Below, in pieces: positions 1 to 12,800 of a stretch of DNA of 64,000 bases (positions within the stretch are counted from its first letter, which is position 1; each line of letters opens with the position of its first letter). The position numbers and the translations under genes are program-made. The notes beneath the pieces were generated by a model that did not search any database, had not been told where the DNA came from, and worked only from the letters and a program-made list of their open reading frames with translations. The stretch comes from Phoronis australis (lineage: Eukaryota; Phoronida; Phoronidae), in assembly GCA_002633005.1 (NCBI GenBank), contig NMRA01000460.1, positions 115,653 through 179,652 on the forward strand, in the 5' to 3' direction.

Positions 1-1822
1 CCCACCCCATTCACCAGTAACCCCCCCCCCAACACACACAGTGAGGTTTTTTTACAATCAAAAAATGCGTTGAACAAGGCTTTTACACCTAAGTTTACAA
101 AAACAGCTCCCTTGTATTGGGCTTTTTTAAGTACTAAAATACTGTTGATCAAGACTTATATGTTTAAATTTACGAAAACAGCCAAATAGCTTACCAAACG
201 GGTATTACAGATATAACAGATATTGGTTGAAAGATTAGTGCACTGTTTTTGGTCATCTCAAGTCAAATTCTGTTATAAAGTTTATTATATCAACTTCACT
301 AGCTTTATATTCTGTACAATGAGTCATCAAAGCTGCAGTTACCAACAAAAGAAAAATGCACAGATGATGTGTGGTTTATATTTTGACAACAGGTGTCACT
401 GCTGCTAAATTTTAGACGCACATAGAAAAGCATGAAACAGGCGAAAACTCAAACATTTTAAATGGGGATATTTTTGCGGCACAACATATTATTAAAATAA
501 TGACATTTATTTTGCTTTTGGTATTTTTAAAAAAAGATGAAGTACATGAAATTACAGCTCTGAAACACCAGTTTAGAGTTGAGCAAGGTCTATGTCCCTA
601 TATAAAGTACAGAATGGCAGTGGCATGTGAGTTTATTGAAAGCAGACACTCTGGCAACCAACCACGTGCTAATGATTGACAGGTCTACCAAATAGTTTGA
701 AAATAGTTTGAATATTGCAACATTTTAAATACTTTGTATATTTCTTTCCCAGTTGAAAGGGCCAACTTCCCTTTGGTTAACTGGGAGTCTTATAGTAGTC
801 TTTCAATGTGGGTGTCCAAACTGGAGAAATTCTGATTGACAGGGCGTCCAAATGATACATTGGGCGTCCTTGCCAGGGCGGCTACATTAGTGCTAGGGCG
901 TCCAAATGGTCGCCCAGGACGTACGCTGCATGAAGGCCTGTACTGCAGGCCTCATTTCAAGGCTTGGAATTTTCCGCGGAAACGCGGATTTTCGCTTTTT
1001 TCTAATGTTCTGTCCACGTATTTTATTATGATATTTCCGCGTAAAAAAATTTGGATTGGATATAAAATTTCTGCTGCAAATGTCTTTCTTACGGCGGCGT
1101 TGCCGCCGACTTTCACCTCGAAAAGCGGAAGTTGCTCTTTATGTTTCGGAGGAACGTAAATTGTCAATATTGCCAGGGCATCTGGGATAGCGTGGTGGAT
1201 TTTTCAATGGCGTCTCGTGTGATTGTAAACCGTGGTGACAAATACTACGACTGCAGCCAAAAATGTGTGGTGGTGGGAGTGGACAGACGAGCTAAAAAGA
1301 GGCAGACCGCAGACACACGCTTCTGGAGATGGTACCAATTTAGTCCAATTTTCGTCGGCAAAAGGTCCACATTGACTATTTGAAGGCTGGGAAGCGCACA
1401 TGTTTTGGGCCGTAAAAATTTCCGCTTTTTTTGTCATTGGTCATTCCAAGCCCTGTCATTTACGCTTCAGTCCATCAGTCATGCCAGCATAGACTACAAA
1501 GTATCTATGATGCCAATTTGTTATTGTAAAGCGCTACCTGTTGAGAATTCGACTAGCCAATCAGAAACGCTGGTGTAATAAAATTTCCCGAGGAAAATTA
1601 AGTGATACCTGCGTGCTGGCTACTAACCACCTAGCGACACAGGGTCAGGGAACCAGCGAGTGGCAAAAGGTACTCACTCATTCAAGGCTTTACCGCAAAC
1701 AGGTGGCGCTTTGCACCAGTCACATGGTTTGTCGCATTATCGCTAAAAGGGAGGTATGTCCCGTCACAACGAACTTGTTCTCAAGGAACCCATAATACTC
1801 CAGTCAAAGCTGTTTGGGGCGC

Positions 1823-3094
1823 AGTGTTCTCCATGACCACTTTTAAGGTGTCGCAGCATCCTGTTTAGCCGAACGGGTGTCCTGTTTCAATGTCCCGCGT
1901 CCTGTTTGGCCAAACACGCATCCTGTTTAGAAATCCCGAGACCTGTTTAAAAAGATGGGGACCACTTTGTAAAAAACTAAAAAGATGTCATTGTTAACAA
2001 GGTCTTCACGGGTTCAAATTATGCTGGCTAGTCAATTATCAAGGTAAGGTAGCTGACACCATAAAATTATGTTAGAAAAAGAATTTCTTCAGATTTTTTT
2101 TGGCAATAATTTACACTATATTATTACAAAAATTAAGTCATATATTGTTAACTGCCTCGTATCATTAGGAACTATGGTTGATGTTGGCAAATTCACCCTC
2201 ATTTTTGATTCTGAGGGCAAAAGTGCCAAGCTAGCCAAAGTTTTAACATGGCACAGCATGCGCATTCTCCAAACTCGACGCGGCAAAATTTAAACTCGTT
2301 GCCGCGTCGAGTCAAAACCGGTCGTGGTGAACACTGTTCCGTGTGCCTCACGACACTGGTCTGACGTTACTGACACCAGTCTCAACAAACATTTGCATGG
2401 AAATGCTTTTGATGGTTCTCATTGGTTGTTGTTTGTGCATTTCTCCCTGAGATGAATATTATTGGTTACTTTTGGTGCCACTGGCCCATTGAAATTGACT
2501 GAGTTCATCCCATTGCCTTATAAGGAGTTTCGTTGGCAGCATGAACATTATATCTGTGGCCCATACTCCCTCTAAAAATCTGCTTAATTATCTTTAATGG
2601 ATATTATGGTCAATTGTCCGCCCGAACACAAAAAAGTGACTACAAAAGCGATTAGGCCTAAGGATCAGTGACTTTAGTGCCGGACTGCACCTCCAGTGAG
2701 CAGGTAGTGGAATAGGGTTATAGGTGGCACTGGGCCTTTGTTTAAATTCAATTGACTTTGGCAGTAGCTGGTCGAGATGAATTGAAAAGATGACTGAGAG
2801 ATTATTTATAAGCCGAGTTACACCAGAAATAGACTAGCGGCCCTGTCTTCGCTTGAGTGAGACCGGTAATCAGGCATTCGACTAGTGACCACTTAGCTGT
2901 GGCCAGTTGTTGTCCAAGCGTAATTTAAACCACTGAAGGCCTTATTAACGATGACGACACCTTTTTTACAAACAGGTCCCTATTTTTTAACCGGTCGCGG
3001 GATTTTTAAACAGGGCCCGGGACATTTAAACAAGATGCTTGTTCAGCTAAACAGGACGCTGCGACTCGTTAAAAGCGGCCATGGAGAAGACTGT
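1823..3094. mobile_element. 1.27-kb element with long imperfect terminal inverted repeats
   Basis: The left end (about 1823-2010) and right end (about 2935-3094) are imperfect inverted copies of each other over roughly 160 bp. Both begin with GTGTTCTCCATG-like sequence when read inward. Each arm repeats the word CCTGTTTAA or CCTGTTTAG several times. The interior has no convincing coding sequence, but contains a small perfect hairpin at about 2274-2310 (arms CTCGACGCGGCAA and its complement). The structure fits a non-autonomous foldback or DNA-transposon derivative. I see no unambiguous target-site duplication, so the exact ends are approximate. Confidence 0.6.
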
Positions 3095-4134
3095 ACCGTG
3101 ACTCTGGATACAATTCAGTCAACATAACTTGAACATATCCATGAAAATCTGTTGCGGTTCACTTTTCTCACTGGGTGCCATTTTGAGGAAGTTACATGAA
3201 ATCACGCCTGTTTATGAACAAATATGTCCCAAGTTACACAAATATCACAAATTCCACTTGATATCATCTCATGCTGTTTTGCAAGTGTCACATGCCAGGT
3301 CACGCGCTTTGCTCTGTCTTGCACTAGTCTTTCCCCAACTCATGTGACTCAGTGGAAATTCTTTAATGGTTATTGTGTGCGTGGTGAAAAAGTTAATGAT
3401 AACCAAAAACCTGGAGTTGGAATTCTTCGCTATAGTCCCCTTAATTCACGTACCTATGCTTCGTCGAAGATATAGAAGCAGAAAGGATCACTGAAGAAAG
3501 TAAACACTTTTTAAGTGATAGTTTTAAGTGTGGAATGTATTTTTGTGTAGCTGAAAACTCTTAATCGGTGAGTGGATTTCACCTACTGTCCGTTTAAAAT
3601 ACACAGGACGAAATTAATACAGAAAGTGATGGGAAGTATTGTAGCCCCTAACCATCTAACCGACTAATCAACTAAGGGGATATGTGTTGCCTATTGTTGT
3701 TGTTGCAGCCCAAACTGATGCCTGCACCAAACTGATTTGGCGCACTTCAATTTGGCACATGTTGGTGAGCCAAATTGATGCCTGCGCCAAACTTAAGCTA
3801 CTGTAAGTTCCCAAGTTACTGCCAGTGGTTTATGAATTTTTTAATGCTTGTTATATACCAGAACCAAAGTTGACAACATGTAGTGCTCACGTATGCTTGT
3901 CTTATGGATTAATCCCATGCAGAAAGAGGAACTATTATGCAACACCCCACACTCATTGGCGTCAATTTCAGTTCTGGTAACTGTTAAAAAATCCTATAAA
4001 CCACTGGCAGTAATTTGGCTACTTATGGTAGCTTCAATTTGGCACAGGCATCAGTTGGGCTGTAACATTGTCACCAAAGAGTGTTGCGACACGTGGCTTT
4101 CAATGTGACGTACAGCCATATCAAACCTCTCTAA

Positions 4135-4428
4135 ATCGCTTGCCTAGCGGCAGTTGCCTGTTGGCTGAACAGTTTAGATGCTCACCTCTCACGCCTCCAA
4201 CCTGGTTCAAGTGTTGATGTTGCCAAAATTTTCTACATTGGCGCCCAAGAATGGTTGCGCCCACAACCAGACTGGATGTCAGCACTCCTCTCGGGACTGT
4301 CTGTGGGTACACTGATATTTCTGCTGCTCAGCCACTTGACAATGTCAGTCGTAACAATTTACAGCCAGGAGGGTGTGAAAGTGACCTGGGCTGGGTTCGG
4401 GCCAACAGAGGCGATGGTCATTGCCTAG
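4135..4428 (+). other. unrecognised 97-codon stop-free segment
   Basis: From the codon after TAA at 4132-4134 to the TAG at 4426-4428, one frame stays open for 97 codons. It reads like protein: a mixed N-terminal half, then a hydrophobic stretch around MSALLSGLSVGTLIFLLL that could be one membrane segment. The only in-frame Met lies in the middle. The last 11 codons overlap a short word shared with the foldback element at 54318-54605. I do not recognise the product. It could be an exon, a relic of a mobile element or chance. Confidence 0.2.
4394..4427 (+). repeat. terminal fragment of the foldback family found at 54318-54605
   Basis: About 34 bases ending in GATGGTCATTGCCTA match the right end of the foldback element at 54572-54605 almost exactly; the inverted copy forms the left end of that element. 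No matching left end is visible here, so this is a fragment or solo terminus. Confidence 0.6.
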
Positions 4429-4567
4429 GTTGCATAAAGCTTCAAAAGTTATCCAATGGATAAGTTTGATTGTTGCATGACGTCAGGTGCATTGTTCAAC
4501 AATAACAACGTGAGGCGTGATAATGCGACGTCATTGTTGCTATACGGCGTATAACTTTTATGCAACT
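4429..4567. repeat. small hairpin-forming repeat with CRE-like words
   Basis: GTTGCATAAAG...AAAAGTTAT near 4430-4453 is inverted as ATAACTTTTATGCAAC at about 4550-4566. Between them lie two TGACGTCA-like words (around 4479 and 4530). It directly follows the foldback terminus at 4427. It may be a short inverted-repeat element; regulatory activity is only a possibility. Confidence 0.4.
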
Positions 4568-5138
4568 GGGCCCTGGTGTTGAGCTCCTTCTGGGTAAAAG
4601 TCGAGTTTACGGGTCCTTCTTGAAAATGCTGCGGAAAAGCAGTTCTCACTGAATAACCACAATCCCTCCTTTAGTCAGTAAACCGACCCTTAAACAATGG
4701 GTTGGAAGTTTAGAATTTAGTGTCATACCTATCACACTCGAATTGCACATCCAGATATTAACCTACACATGTTGAAATTGTGGTCGTGTGAGAACATTTT
4801 TCTGCAGAAATTACCCATAATGCCTTGACTCCGCCAGAGGCAAATCCAACACACGAGAGCTTATGCCTCAATCTATTCAGAGCTCCTATCAGACACTATA
4901 TGTTAATTATGGGACTTCCACTACCTTTGTACTCACCGTGAATGAAATCTGAGGGAAGTCGCATGAGGTTTTATTTCGCCAGTGCATGATGTGCTTGTTG
5001 ATGGCAAGGTGACCTGTAATTGGCTGCTGTCTGGCTTTTAATTGGGATTATTCATTGAAATTTGGTCTCAATCTGCGGTATTTTTATGTGATTATGTGCA
5101 AGACACCTATTGTAATTTTATGTTATTTTAAATTGCAG

Positions 5139-8100
5139 AGTTCATGCCTTCCCAGAGAAGATGCCGGCCATAGACTTTGCACACTATGAAAAGCACATCG
5201 CCAAATCAGGTTTTGTCGCTAGCTTCCAGAAAGCAGTAAGTAAAACCCCTGTGGGCATACCTCTGAAACAATTAACCATGTCTTGTTATCAGACGGTCAT
5301 ACCTAACTGAATACGGCTGCATTTATAATTTTAGATCGCTTTATAGCAAGTAAATAGTACAGTTTGTCTGTTCGTAAAATATATCTAAGTTGTTATGGAG
5401 CTTCGTTCTAGCTCTTGGTGCTTTCAGTTTTGTATCAGTGCCTAGACTTGGTGTAATTTTGGCAGAAACTCTGGCACTGCTAGTCTTTGTATTGGCTTGG
5501 TGTGTTGGGTATTTTAAACTGAATCGTTTCAACTGATCATTGTTGCCCTGTGTTTAGTCAGTGTGTGTGTGTGTGATGAGTATCTTATGATGATATTGTG
5601 TTCTTGTAGTATAGTGCCCTTGATATTCCCTACCCCACGGACAAGAATAACATGAAGGGAGCTGTGGAGAAGGAGCAAGCTGCCGCAGTGAGTGTTTTGA
5701 CACGTCGTCATTCTCTCTTGCCCAGTAGATACTTTTACAGAACTTTATCTCGCTCTCTTTATTTTTGGGTCAAAAGTGTTGTAATTGACTGACATTATTA
5801 TTCATCCAGGTCAAGTACTTGATGCGCAAATTTTAAACAAAACACTTCCTAAAAACTCACCTTAGTATTTCTCCTGATGTTGGTATCTTCCAATGCATAC
5901 TGTTGAGATTCCTCATTCTTGAACCAAAACAAATGTAAAAATTGCTATTTTCCATTTTCAAAAGTTACAAATTTTACCACGTGTCCAATGACTGCTCTAC
6001 AGCAAAAATGATGCTAAACTCTTCTTAACAGTTGTTTTTGTTAAAAAATCTGACAGAATGTTGATTCCACTTTTCTATCAGATTGTCTTCATGTGAAGAC
6101 TGCAAATACTTGATATTTAATTTCATTGTTCACCAGCTGCTGTGTGAGCTGCCAAGACATTTGTTTCTGGGAAGAAAAAATACGAGAGTCTGGCTAACCG
6201 TCAGAATCCTAATTTTGTGAAGCCACTTGTTTAATCATTGTGTTTTAAATCAAGAACATGTAAAAGTTGACTTGTACCACCTGGTGAATTCTTGGGAAAG
6301 TTACATAATCCTTGTTAAGCACAAGGTCAGCAAATGTTACGGCTGAAAAAAGTGATACCGTCATTCAGATTTGATTTAGATGTCAAAAAACTAAAACAAC
6401 CTCTCCATAAACAAAGAATCAAAATTTATTGGCATTCCATTGTAACGGCAAAGCCAGCGTTGCTTTTTTTCAGGGATTTTAATTTCGTTTTAAGAAATAT
6501 ATGGTAATGGTCAGACACAATGTGTTCGCATTTTCAGATCCAGTTTTCTTCGCCGAATAACAGGAATCAAACTGGTTCTCAAAATACAGGCACGTTATAT
6601 CTGAGTAATGCCAAATATAGTATAGAAATGTAAAGAAATCCTTGGAATTTCCACTACTATTTTGTTTTAATTATATGGGAGATTCATGTAAACGTATAAA
6701 ATGTATTATCTCCCAAAATCTAGATTTGATTTGAAATTTTCTCTGTAAATATTGAGTTACAAAAGTTGTAAACTTTCTACTTGGAACAGTCTTTAATGTA
6801 TGTCATTTCTCATGAATTAGGCTTGACATGTTCAAAACTTACTAACTCCATTCAGAACAAATTCATCAGATTATATCTTTTGATTTGTGTATTCCACACT
6901 GGCCTATTTATACAACATAGCTAACAAAGACAATTTTAAGGTCTTGTAGCACCTGCCAGGTTTCTTACAATTTTCACCTGAAGTATACAAGAAGTCCTGT
7001 AAGGGTATTATTTAAAGCAAATGGGATGCAAATTTTCTTGAATCATTCAGTTAATACAAAGTAACCTCAAACAGTGTGAATGGGTAAAGAGTTGGCTGAT
7101 TTTTGTGCCAAAATTTTGCCAATTCTTTGTGAGGAATCTTACCTTTGTGTTGAAATTACTGCATTCAGTTCATTTTATTCGGTTGCAGAAAATTAAAAGT
7201 ACAGAATACATTGCCTCTTTGAACAAGCAGATTGCCGAGATGAAAGCACTGGTAAGTTTGGAACCCACTTCTTGAGTTTTATTGCCATATTTAAATCATG
7301 TGACTAACAGCCTGGAGTGTGAGGCTTGCTTCAGATATAATTTAAAGTTATGTAGGACTTTACTGACAAGTCTGTGTAGTCAGCAAAACTATAGAATTTG
7401 ACTTGGTAAAAGGATTTATTTTCTGAGACTTGAGAGCAGAAAGCCTGTAGAATTTGATTTTTACCATTCTGTCATTGACTGGTTCACGTGACCATGTCTT
7501 AATGAAATTTAGCAAAAAAGAAGTTTACATTGAAAGCATGACTGTATAAACTAGTAATGTTATCAAATTTTGTTTGTTACAAATATTCACGATGAAAATG
7601 TCATAAACACTTGTATTTATGTGTAATTTTTTGTGAAAAGCAGAAGTTATTTTTTTATAGCCCCTCATGCTGAAATGAACATTTTAAAACGATTCCTTAC
7701 AACTTTTGGAAAAATAGTGCTTAAAATACAGTAGCTAAGATTTATACGAGTCCGAACAGGCATTTCTGAGACATGTTCCATAATTATCCAAATGTGGACT
7801 TTCTTCTGGGGTCTCTCAGTGTGGAAATCAGTGGTGGCTTCATTTTAGCTATCGTTGCACGTTGTTTAAACGAGAACTACAAGTTGACATGGCTATTTGA
7901 CAATTGCAGGCACTGAATGTTCAGAGCTGGTGTTGTCTATGTCTAATGGTTTTGCTATTATGTTAGTTATGAAACTTTGATATTGAATTTTTTCCCCAGA
8001 GGGGACAACTGATGAGCAAAGGTTTGGTGTTAATGAAACCTTGTCTGATATGCAAGTAGTTGCTGCTGGGATCATTTTAACAGTTGGGTAGCAATAAAGA

Positions 8101-8480
8101 TGTGCGTGTTGCTGTCACTCACAGATACAAACCTAATTCTTACGCAAACAAAATTAGATTGCTATGCTTAGCATACCCACTGACTGTTTTCTTGTTTATT
8201 CCTTTTGTAGCAGTTGTGTATGTTTTGTAAAAGAAATTGCCTTCTCACATTTCTGCATTTGCCAAGTGCTGTTTCAATACAAGTAACACTCAGGTGTCTT
8301 TAAAATGTCTGGATGTTACTTTTTCAGCTGGCCACGATCGACAGTGTACCCAAGGCCGAGGCCATGACCCTGGAAATGTACGAGAAATACTTCCCAGGCA
8401 ACAGTCCCGACCCCAACAATCCAACTCACTGGCCGCATATACCATCACAACAAGTAGAGAATTTAGCCTACGGGAAATAA
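5139..8480 (+). CDS. ATP5PD: ATP synthase peripheral-stalk subunit d, mitochondrial (5' exon missing)
   Basis: Subunit d is part of the peripheral stalk of mitochondrial F1Fo-ATP synthase, holding the catalytic head still while the rotor turns. Four coding exons are visible: 5139-5235, 5610-5687, 7189-7251 and 8328-8480, each bounded by AG and GT with agreeing phases. The peptide runs VHAFPEKMPAIDFAHYEKHI, then YSALDIPYPTDK, KIKSTEYIASLNKQIAEMK, and ends LATIDSVPKAEAM...NPTHWPHIPSQQVENL...K. The family hallmarks PAIDW/F-A-Y, IPYPTDK and the C-terminal YWPH-type motif are present. About 130 residues are recovered, against about 160 for animal orthologues, so roughly 30 N-terminal residues are missing. 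The first visible exon begins with the last base of a split codon, so at least one exon lies upstream; I found no convincing one in 1-5138. The gene converges on TMF1. Confidence 0.93.
7352..7700 (+). repeat. dispersed repeat family A, copy 1
   Basis: This intronic stretch shares an ordered set of words with 34913-35450 and 51283-51850: GACAAGTCTGTGTA, CTATAGAATTTGA, TATTTTCTGA, a CACGTGA box and A/T-rich spacers. No coding potential is seen. The relationship is judged by eye from shared word order, and the ends are approximate. Confidence 0.5.
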
Positions 8481-8677
8481 GACCCTCGTTGGATTGGAGT
8501 GCTATGCGTATAGTGTTGATAAATTATCTAGAACTTGTTGACATACACTGTTATGAATAACCTAGAATTATGTTTGGTACAAAATTCTATTCAATAGGCT
8601 GATTGGCCAAGGCAGTGATTGGCATCTCTTGTGTGTTATTCACTATTGTATTGAAGTGTGTTAGCTGGATTTCAAAG

Positions 8678-8683
8678 AATAAA
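8678..8683 (+). terminator. polyadenylation signal of ATP5PD
   Basis: A canonical AATAAA lies 198 bases after the TAA stop of the subunit d gene, a normal distance for a short 3' UTR. Confidence 0.6.
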
Positions 8684-9413
8684 ACAAAAGTCATAATCCA
8701 TCATTTGAAAAACAAGAAGTGGAATGCATCCATGAAGCAAGTCAAAATGAAAGAATACATCAATGTTTTATTATGAAAGACCTGTGGATTAACATCAACA
8801 GAAATTAGTAAGTAATTCACCTCAGCACTACCAAACTATTCAAAATCCCACAAAAGCATCGAACCCTGTTCTACTTTGGTACCCCAACTCTGTTATAGTT
8901 TCGACCCAAATTAATGATATGTTAGCGACAAATTTTTATCCTCGCAAGAGACAAACATGAACCTTTAACCATGACCCAAGATTTAACTCACTCATTTACA
9001 ATGTAATACAGTGATATATATGGCAGATGGCTACAGCTGCCTTAGACTTACAGAGACCCAGACTTGGCGAAAAGAGAAAACAAGAACGGAATTGGACTTC
9101 TAACACGGTACATGCACTTCAGTGATGTATTGAAGACTTGCAAAATTGACCATTCCTGACGAAGTGTGGACTTAAATGCAATTAAATTTGGTAAAGCAAT
9201 CAATTGCAAGACTGTTTCTGATTAGCCACAGACGATACCTTCAAGTATCTCCACATGACATTACTTGTAATCGTGCTATTGTTTTACATCCTGTTTACAT
9301 CCAGTGTTAAGTGACATTGACAAAGCCAGCAATGATTGTTTTTCATGATGGGAAATGCCGAAATGAACTTTGCATTATGTTATACAGCATTTTGAATTAG
9401 TTAAAATGTATTT

Positions 9414-9419
9414 TTTATT
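9414..9419 (-). terminator. candidate polyadenylation signal of TMF1
   Basis: The minus strand reads AATAAA about 390 bases after the TMF1 stop at 9810-9812. A second minus-strand AATAAA lies at 8767-8772. Use of the distal one would bring the TMF1 and ATP5PD transcript ends to within about 100 bases of each other. Confidence 0.4.
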
Positions 9420-9809
9420 TTTGAAAACAGGATATCGGGGTCTCCTGTTCCAAGACATTTGTCGTGAAATGTCACAAATTGGGGCAAAACATGCATAAAA
9501 TGATGGAAGTTAAAATTCATCAAGAAAACCATATGGTTACAAGTTGCAACAATTATATACAACAAATTTCCGTTTTCACCCAATCAGTTTCTATTAAATT
9601 GTGAAATTCGGGGCTATTTGAATAATAATTACCCTAAACTGGAAAACGATATATAATGGTTGACGACAATTTGATGCAGTAAGTTGAGATGAAATTACAA
9701 TGCAAAAAATGGACAAACTTTTGAGACCATGATATACAATTGTCAAACGCATTAGGCACAGGTGAGAGAATTGAATTAAAAATTGGCAAGAATGGTGCTA
9801 TTGAGGCAG

Positions 9810-12800
9810 CTATGTGGATCTTCTGATCAATTCTTCAATCTGAAAAGAAAACCAAGAGTGACGACAATTGTTTAACTGATCCTGGCTTAACAAATCTAGA
9901 TGTTCACCTCTGAAAGAGAACTGAAGAGGTCCAACTTTACCAATACAATGCACAGTTAAAGTTTCTCTGTCCAACAATAAAATAATGACACAATACAATT
10001 GAGTACCAAGTCTTGTACTTGAAACACCTTCACCACTTCCAAAAACTTATCCATCGTGAAATTGATGCAATGATGGACACAACATTATTTTTAATATCTC
10101 CTGAACTGAAGATGCAATGATTTAAAAGTAGACAACTGTTCCAACCAGTAACGAGTAAGTGGTAACTGAAGTGTTACCATGGTTACTGAAAGGTTACCCA
10201 ATTACCATGGGCTGCAGACCACACACAGAGTGAAACTCATAGCACAGGGCAGATCCCTCAATATTTTCCACAAAACTATCACACACTGAAAGCTCTCTTA
10301 CCATACACAACTTTTACTGCAAGAACCACGAGATGCATGGTAGGTGAGCTTGTGTGTGGACACGGCTCGACTACTTTAGTTAGGGTTCTTTGTGAAAGCA
10401 GCGTGTTGTATTTTGTAGAGTTGGGAAGCGTTCAGCTACAGCGAACCGTGGTACAGGCTGGATTACCACCCTAAATAGGGATACTATTGATGATAAAAAG
10501 TAATTGCTTCTTCAGTCACTAGGCTCATCTGAGCTGGTCACTAACTCCGGTTTGTGACACTTGAGCCATAGAGAATCTTTCAACTGTCACTGGCCAGGAT
10601 GCTAGTTCACAGAAAGATACTTCTTAGCCATGGCTGATACTCATTTAGTGTCTTGCTCAAAGACACAACCATGACAGAGTGAACACACGAGCTCTAGATT
10701 GAGAGTCCACCATATCAACCACTGAGCCAAACTGGCATTACCCATGACGATGACAGTGGAATAGTTCAATAACCTTTGACTCACCTGCTGCTTATACATG
10801 TCTTTGACATCCTGCAGATCAAGTCTCAGTTCATCTGTTTCTTCCACTTTTTCACCATACATCTGCAACAAGGCGTCGTATCGCTGCTCCAACTCCTGAA
10901 TGACAAAGACAAAGTAAGTCATTAAAACAGAGTTATTTTTTTGGCAAAGCAGATGAATGAAAAAATACTTGGCCAAAAAGCACACAGACCAGGACCAACA
11001 ATGTTTTTTGGCCTTAAATATTTTAAAAAGGTAAATAAACGGAGTTACTGGAAAAAATCACTTTGTTACAAAAGTAAATCGGTCAGCCCAGCCCGAATGT
11101 TGTCACAGTTATGAGCTGTTGTAGCTAGACGAGCCTCTTCACTAGGACAAACAAATCATGTCCACACATGCACGCCAGGCTCAGGAGAACGATAACTGAC
11201 TGCACGCTCTGGCAACTAATTTTTCTTTTTTTTTTTTTTTTTTTTTAATACGTTTATTTACCCAAAAAGCATATCATTATTGAACAGTAGATACGGCTGG
11301 GGTTGGGTCGCCTCAACTACGTATCTTTACAACTTACTAGAGTATAATACATCATCTTAATTAAACAAATAAGTATCTGGAAATTACTCCTAATGATTGG
11401 GCGAATAATTAGCCGAGAATAATATGAAAGGGGGGGAAACGGGAAGGGGAAGGACTTTCATACACTCATTCACACTCACATTCACACGATTTAATTAACT
11501 TAACTTATGTTTACATTTACGTAGGTGCATATTTATGAAAAGGTAAATTTTCTTAAAATACAACAGAAGTGGTTAAAAAAAAATAATAATAACACCCGTA
11601 TATTGTTTGAATCATTTTAAAGAGATGCCTGCAAAACCCTCCACTGTTCTGAAGTTTTATCCGAGGCATTAAATACAATGAGGTTAACTGCGTCAAAAAG
11701 TATACATCTAAACTTGTTAAAACAAGGTTGAGACCTATCTCTCGATGATGTATAAATATAATGTTGGGCATGAGTGTATATGGTATTGAAGATTTCACTT
11801 AGATTGCCAAAGAAGCAAACTAAGAAGTGGTACATACATGGCTCAGTGTGTAAATTAAAAACTTTACTTATGAAATGATGTAAAGAAATCCAGAAACGTT
11901 TAACACAGACGCAGCTGTAAAACATATGCTGAAAGGTCTGGACTTCGCCACAGTAGGGACATTGGTCTGTTTGTGAAATACCAAATATTTTTAACATTTT
12001 GTTTGTATAAATTCTTTTGTGAATGAAAAAGTATTTAAACATTGACAAATGAGGGTTTATGGGTAGATTAAAAGGGAGATTATATATTTCTTTAATTTCG
12101 GCGTCTGTGTAGTAGTTGAGTAAAAACGCATAATTATCTGGTTTTACAGAAAACTTGTGAATAAATGTGTTTTTGATCCATGGAGTGGAACTATTGAAGA
12201 ATAAAAATCTAATGTTATTACAACTAACAATCCTTCTATCCGACGGACCCAGAACTTTCTTCAAGGTCGTTGTGGTGGAATAAAATGGTATGATAGACGT
12301 ATCCTTTAAGTTATAATTTTTCTTAATGCTTTCCCATTTAAGAAGTTTGTTCTGGCTATCTAAAAAATCTTCACAAAATATGAGGCCTGCATTGTACAGA
12401 TCTTGGTAAAATAATGATTTACCGTTAACAGTTAAGTTACAATTGTTCCATATCACTTGTTTGGCTATTGGTACTTCATTAAATATTTCAGGATTAAGAA
12501 TATCTAAGGTTGAGAGAACATCTTTGTAAAAAGGGTTCTTAATTTCGCATTTTAGGGTTTTCAGTTCAAAATTGGATGAAAAAATGAGGACACCGCCAAT
12601 ACGACTGAAAAGATGCCTCGGGTATATCTTCCAACTTGCCTCATCCTCTGTATTAAAGCGCTTGACCCAATTAAATAATAAGTTTAACTTGATCAGTTCC
12701 ATGTTAGGATATTTCAAACCACCCTCTTGATATGGTAAAATAGTCACAGTTTCTTTAATTTTTGGTGGTTTATTTAACCAAACAAATTCTCTGATAAGTT

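Noticed and set aside
1-5138. Search for the first ATP5PD exon
   Set aside because: No segment encoding the expected KTIDW..FAE-like N-terminus with a phase-matching donor was found; it is probably outside the window.
8237-8560. 107-codon frame over the last ATP5PD exon
   Set aside because: It is out of frame with the subunit d exon and ignores its acceptor.
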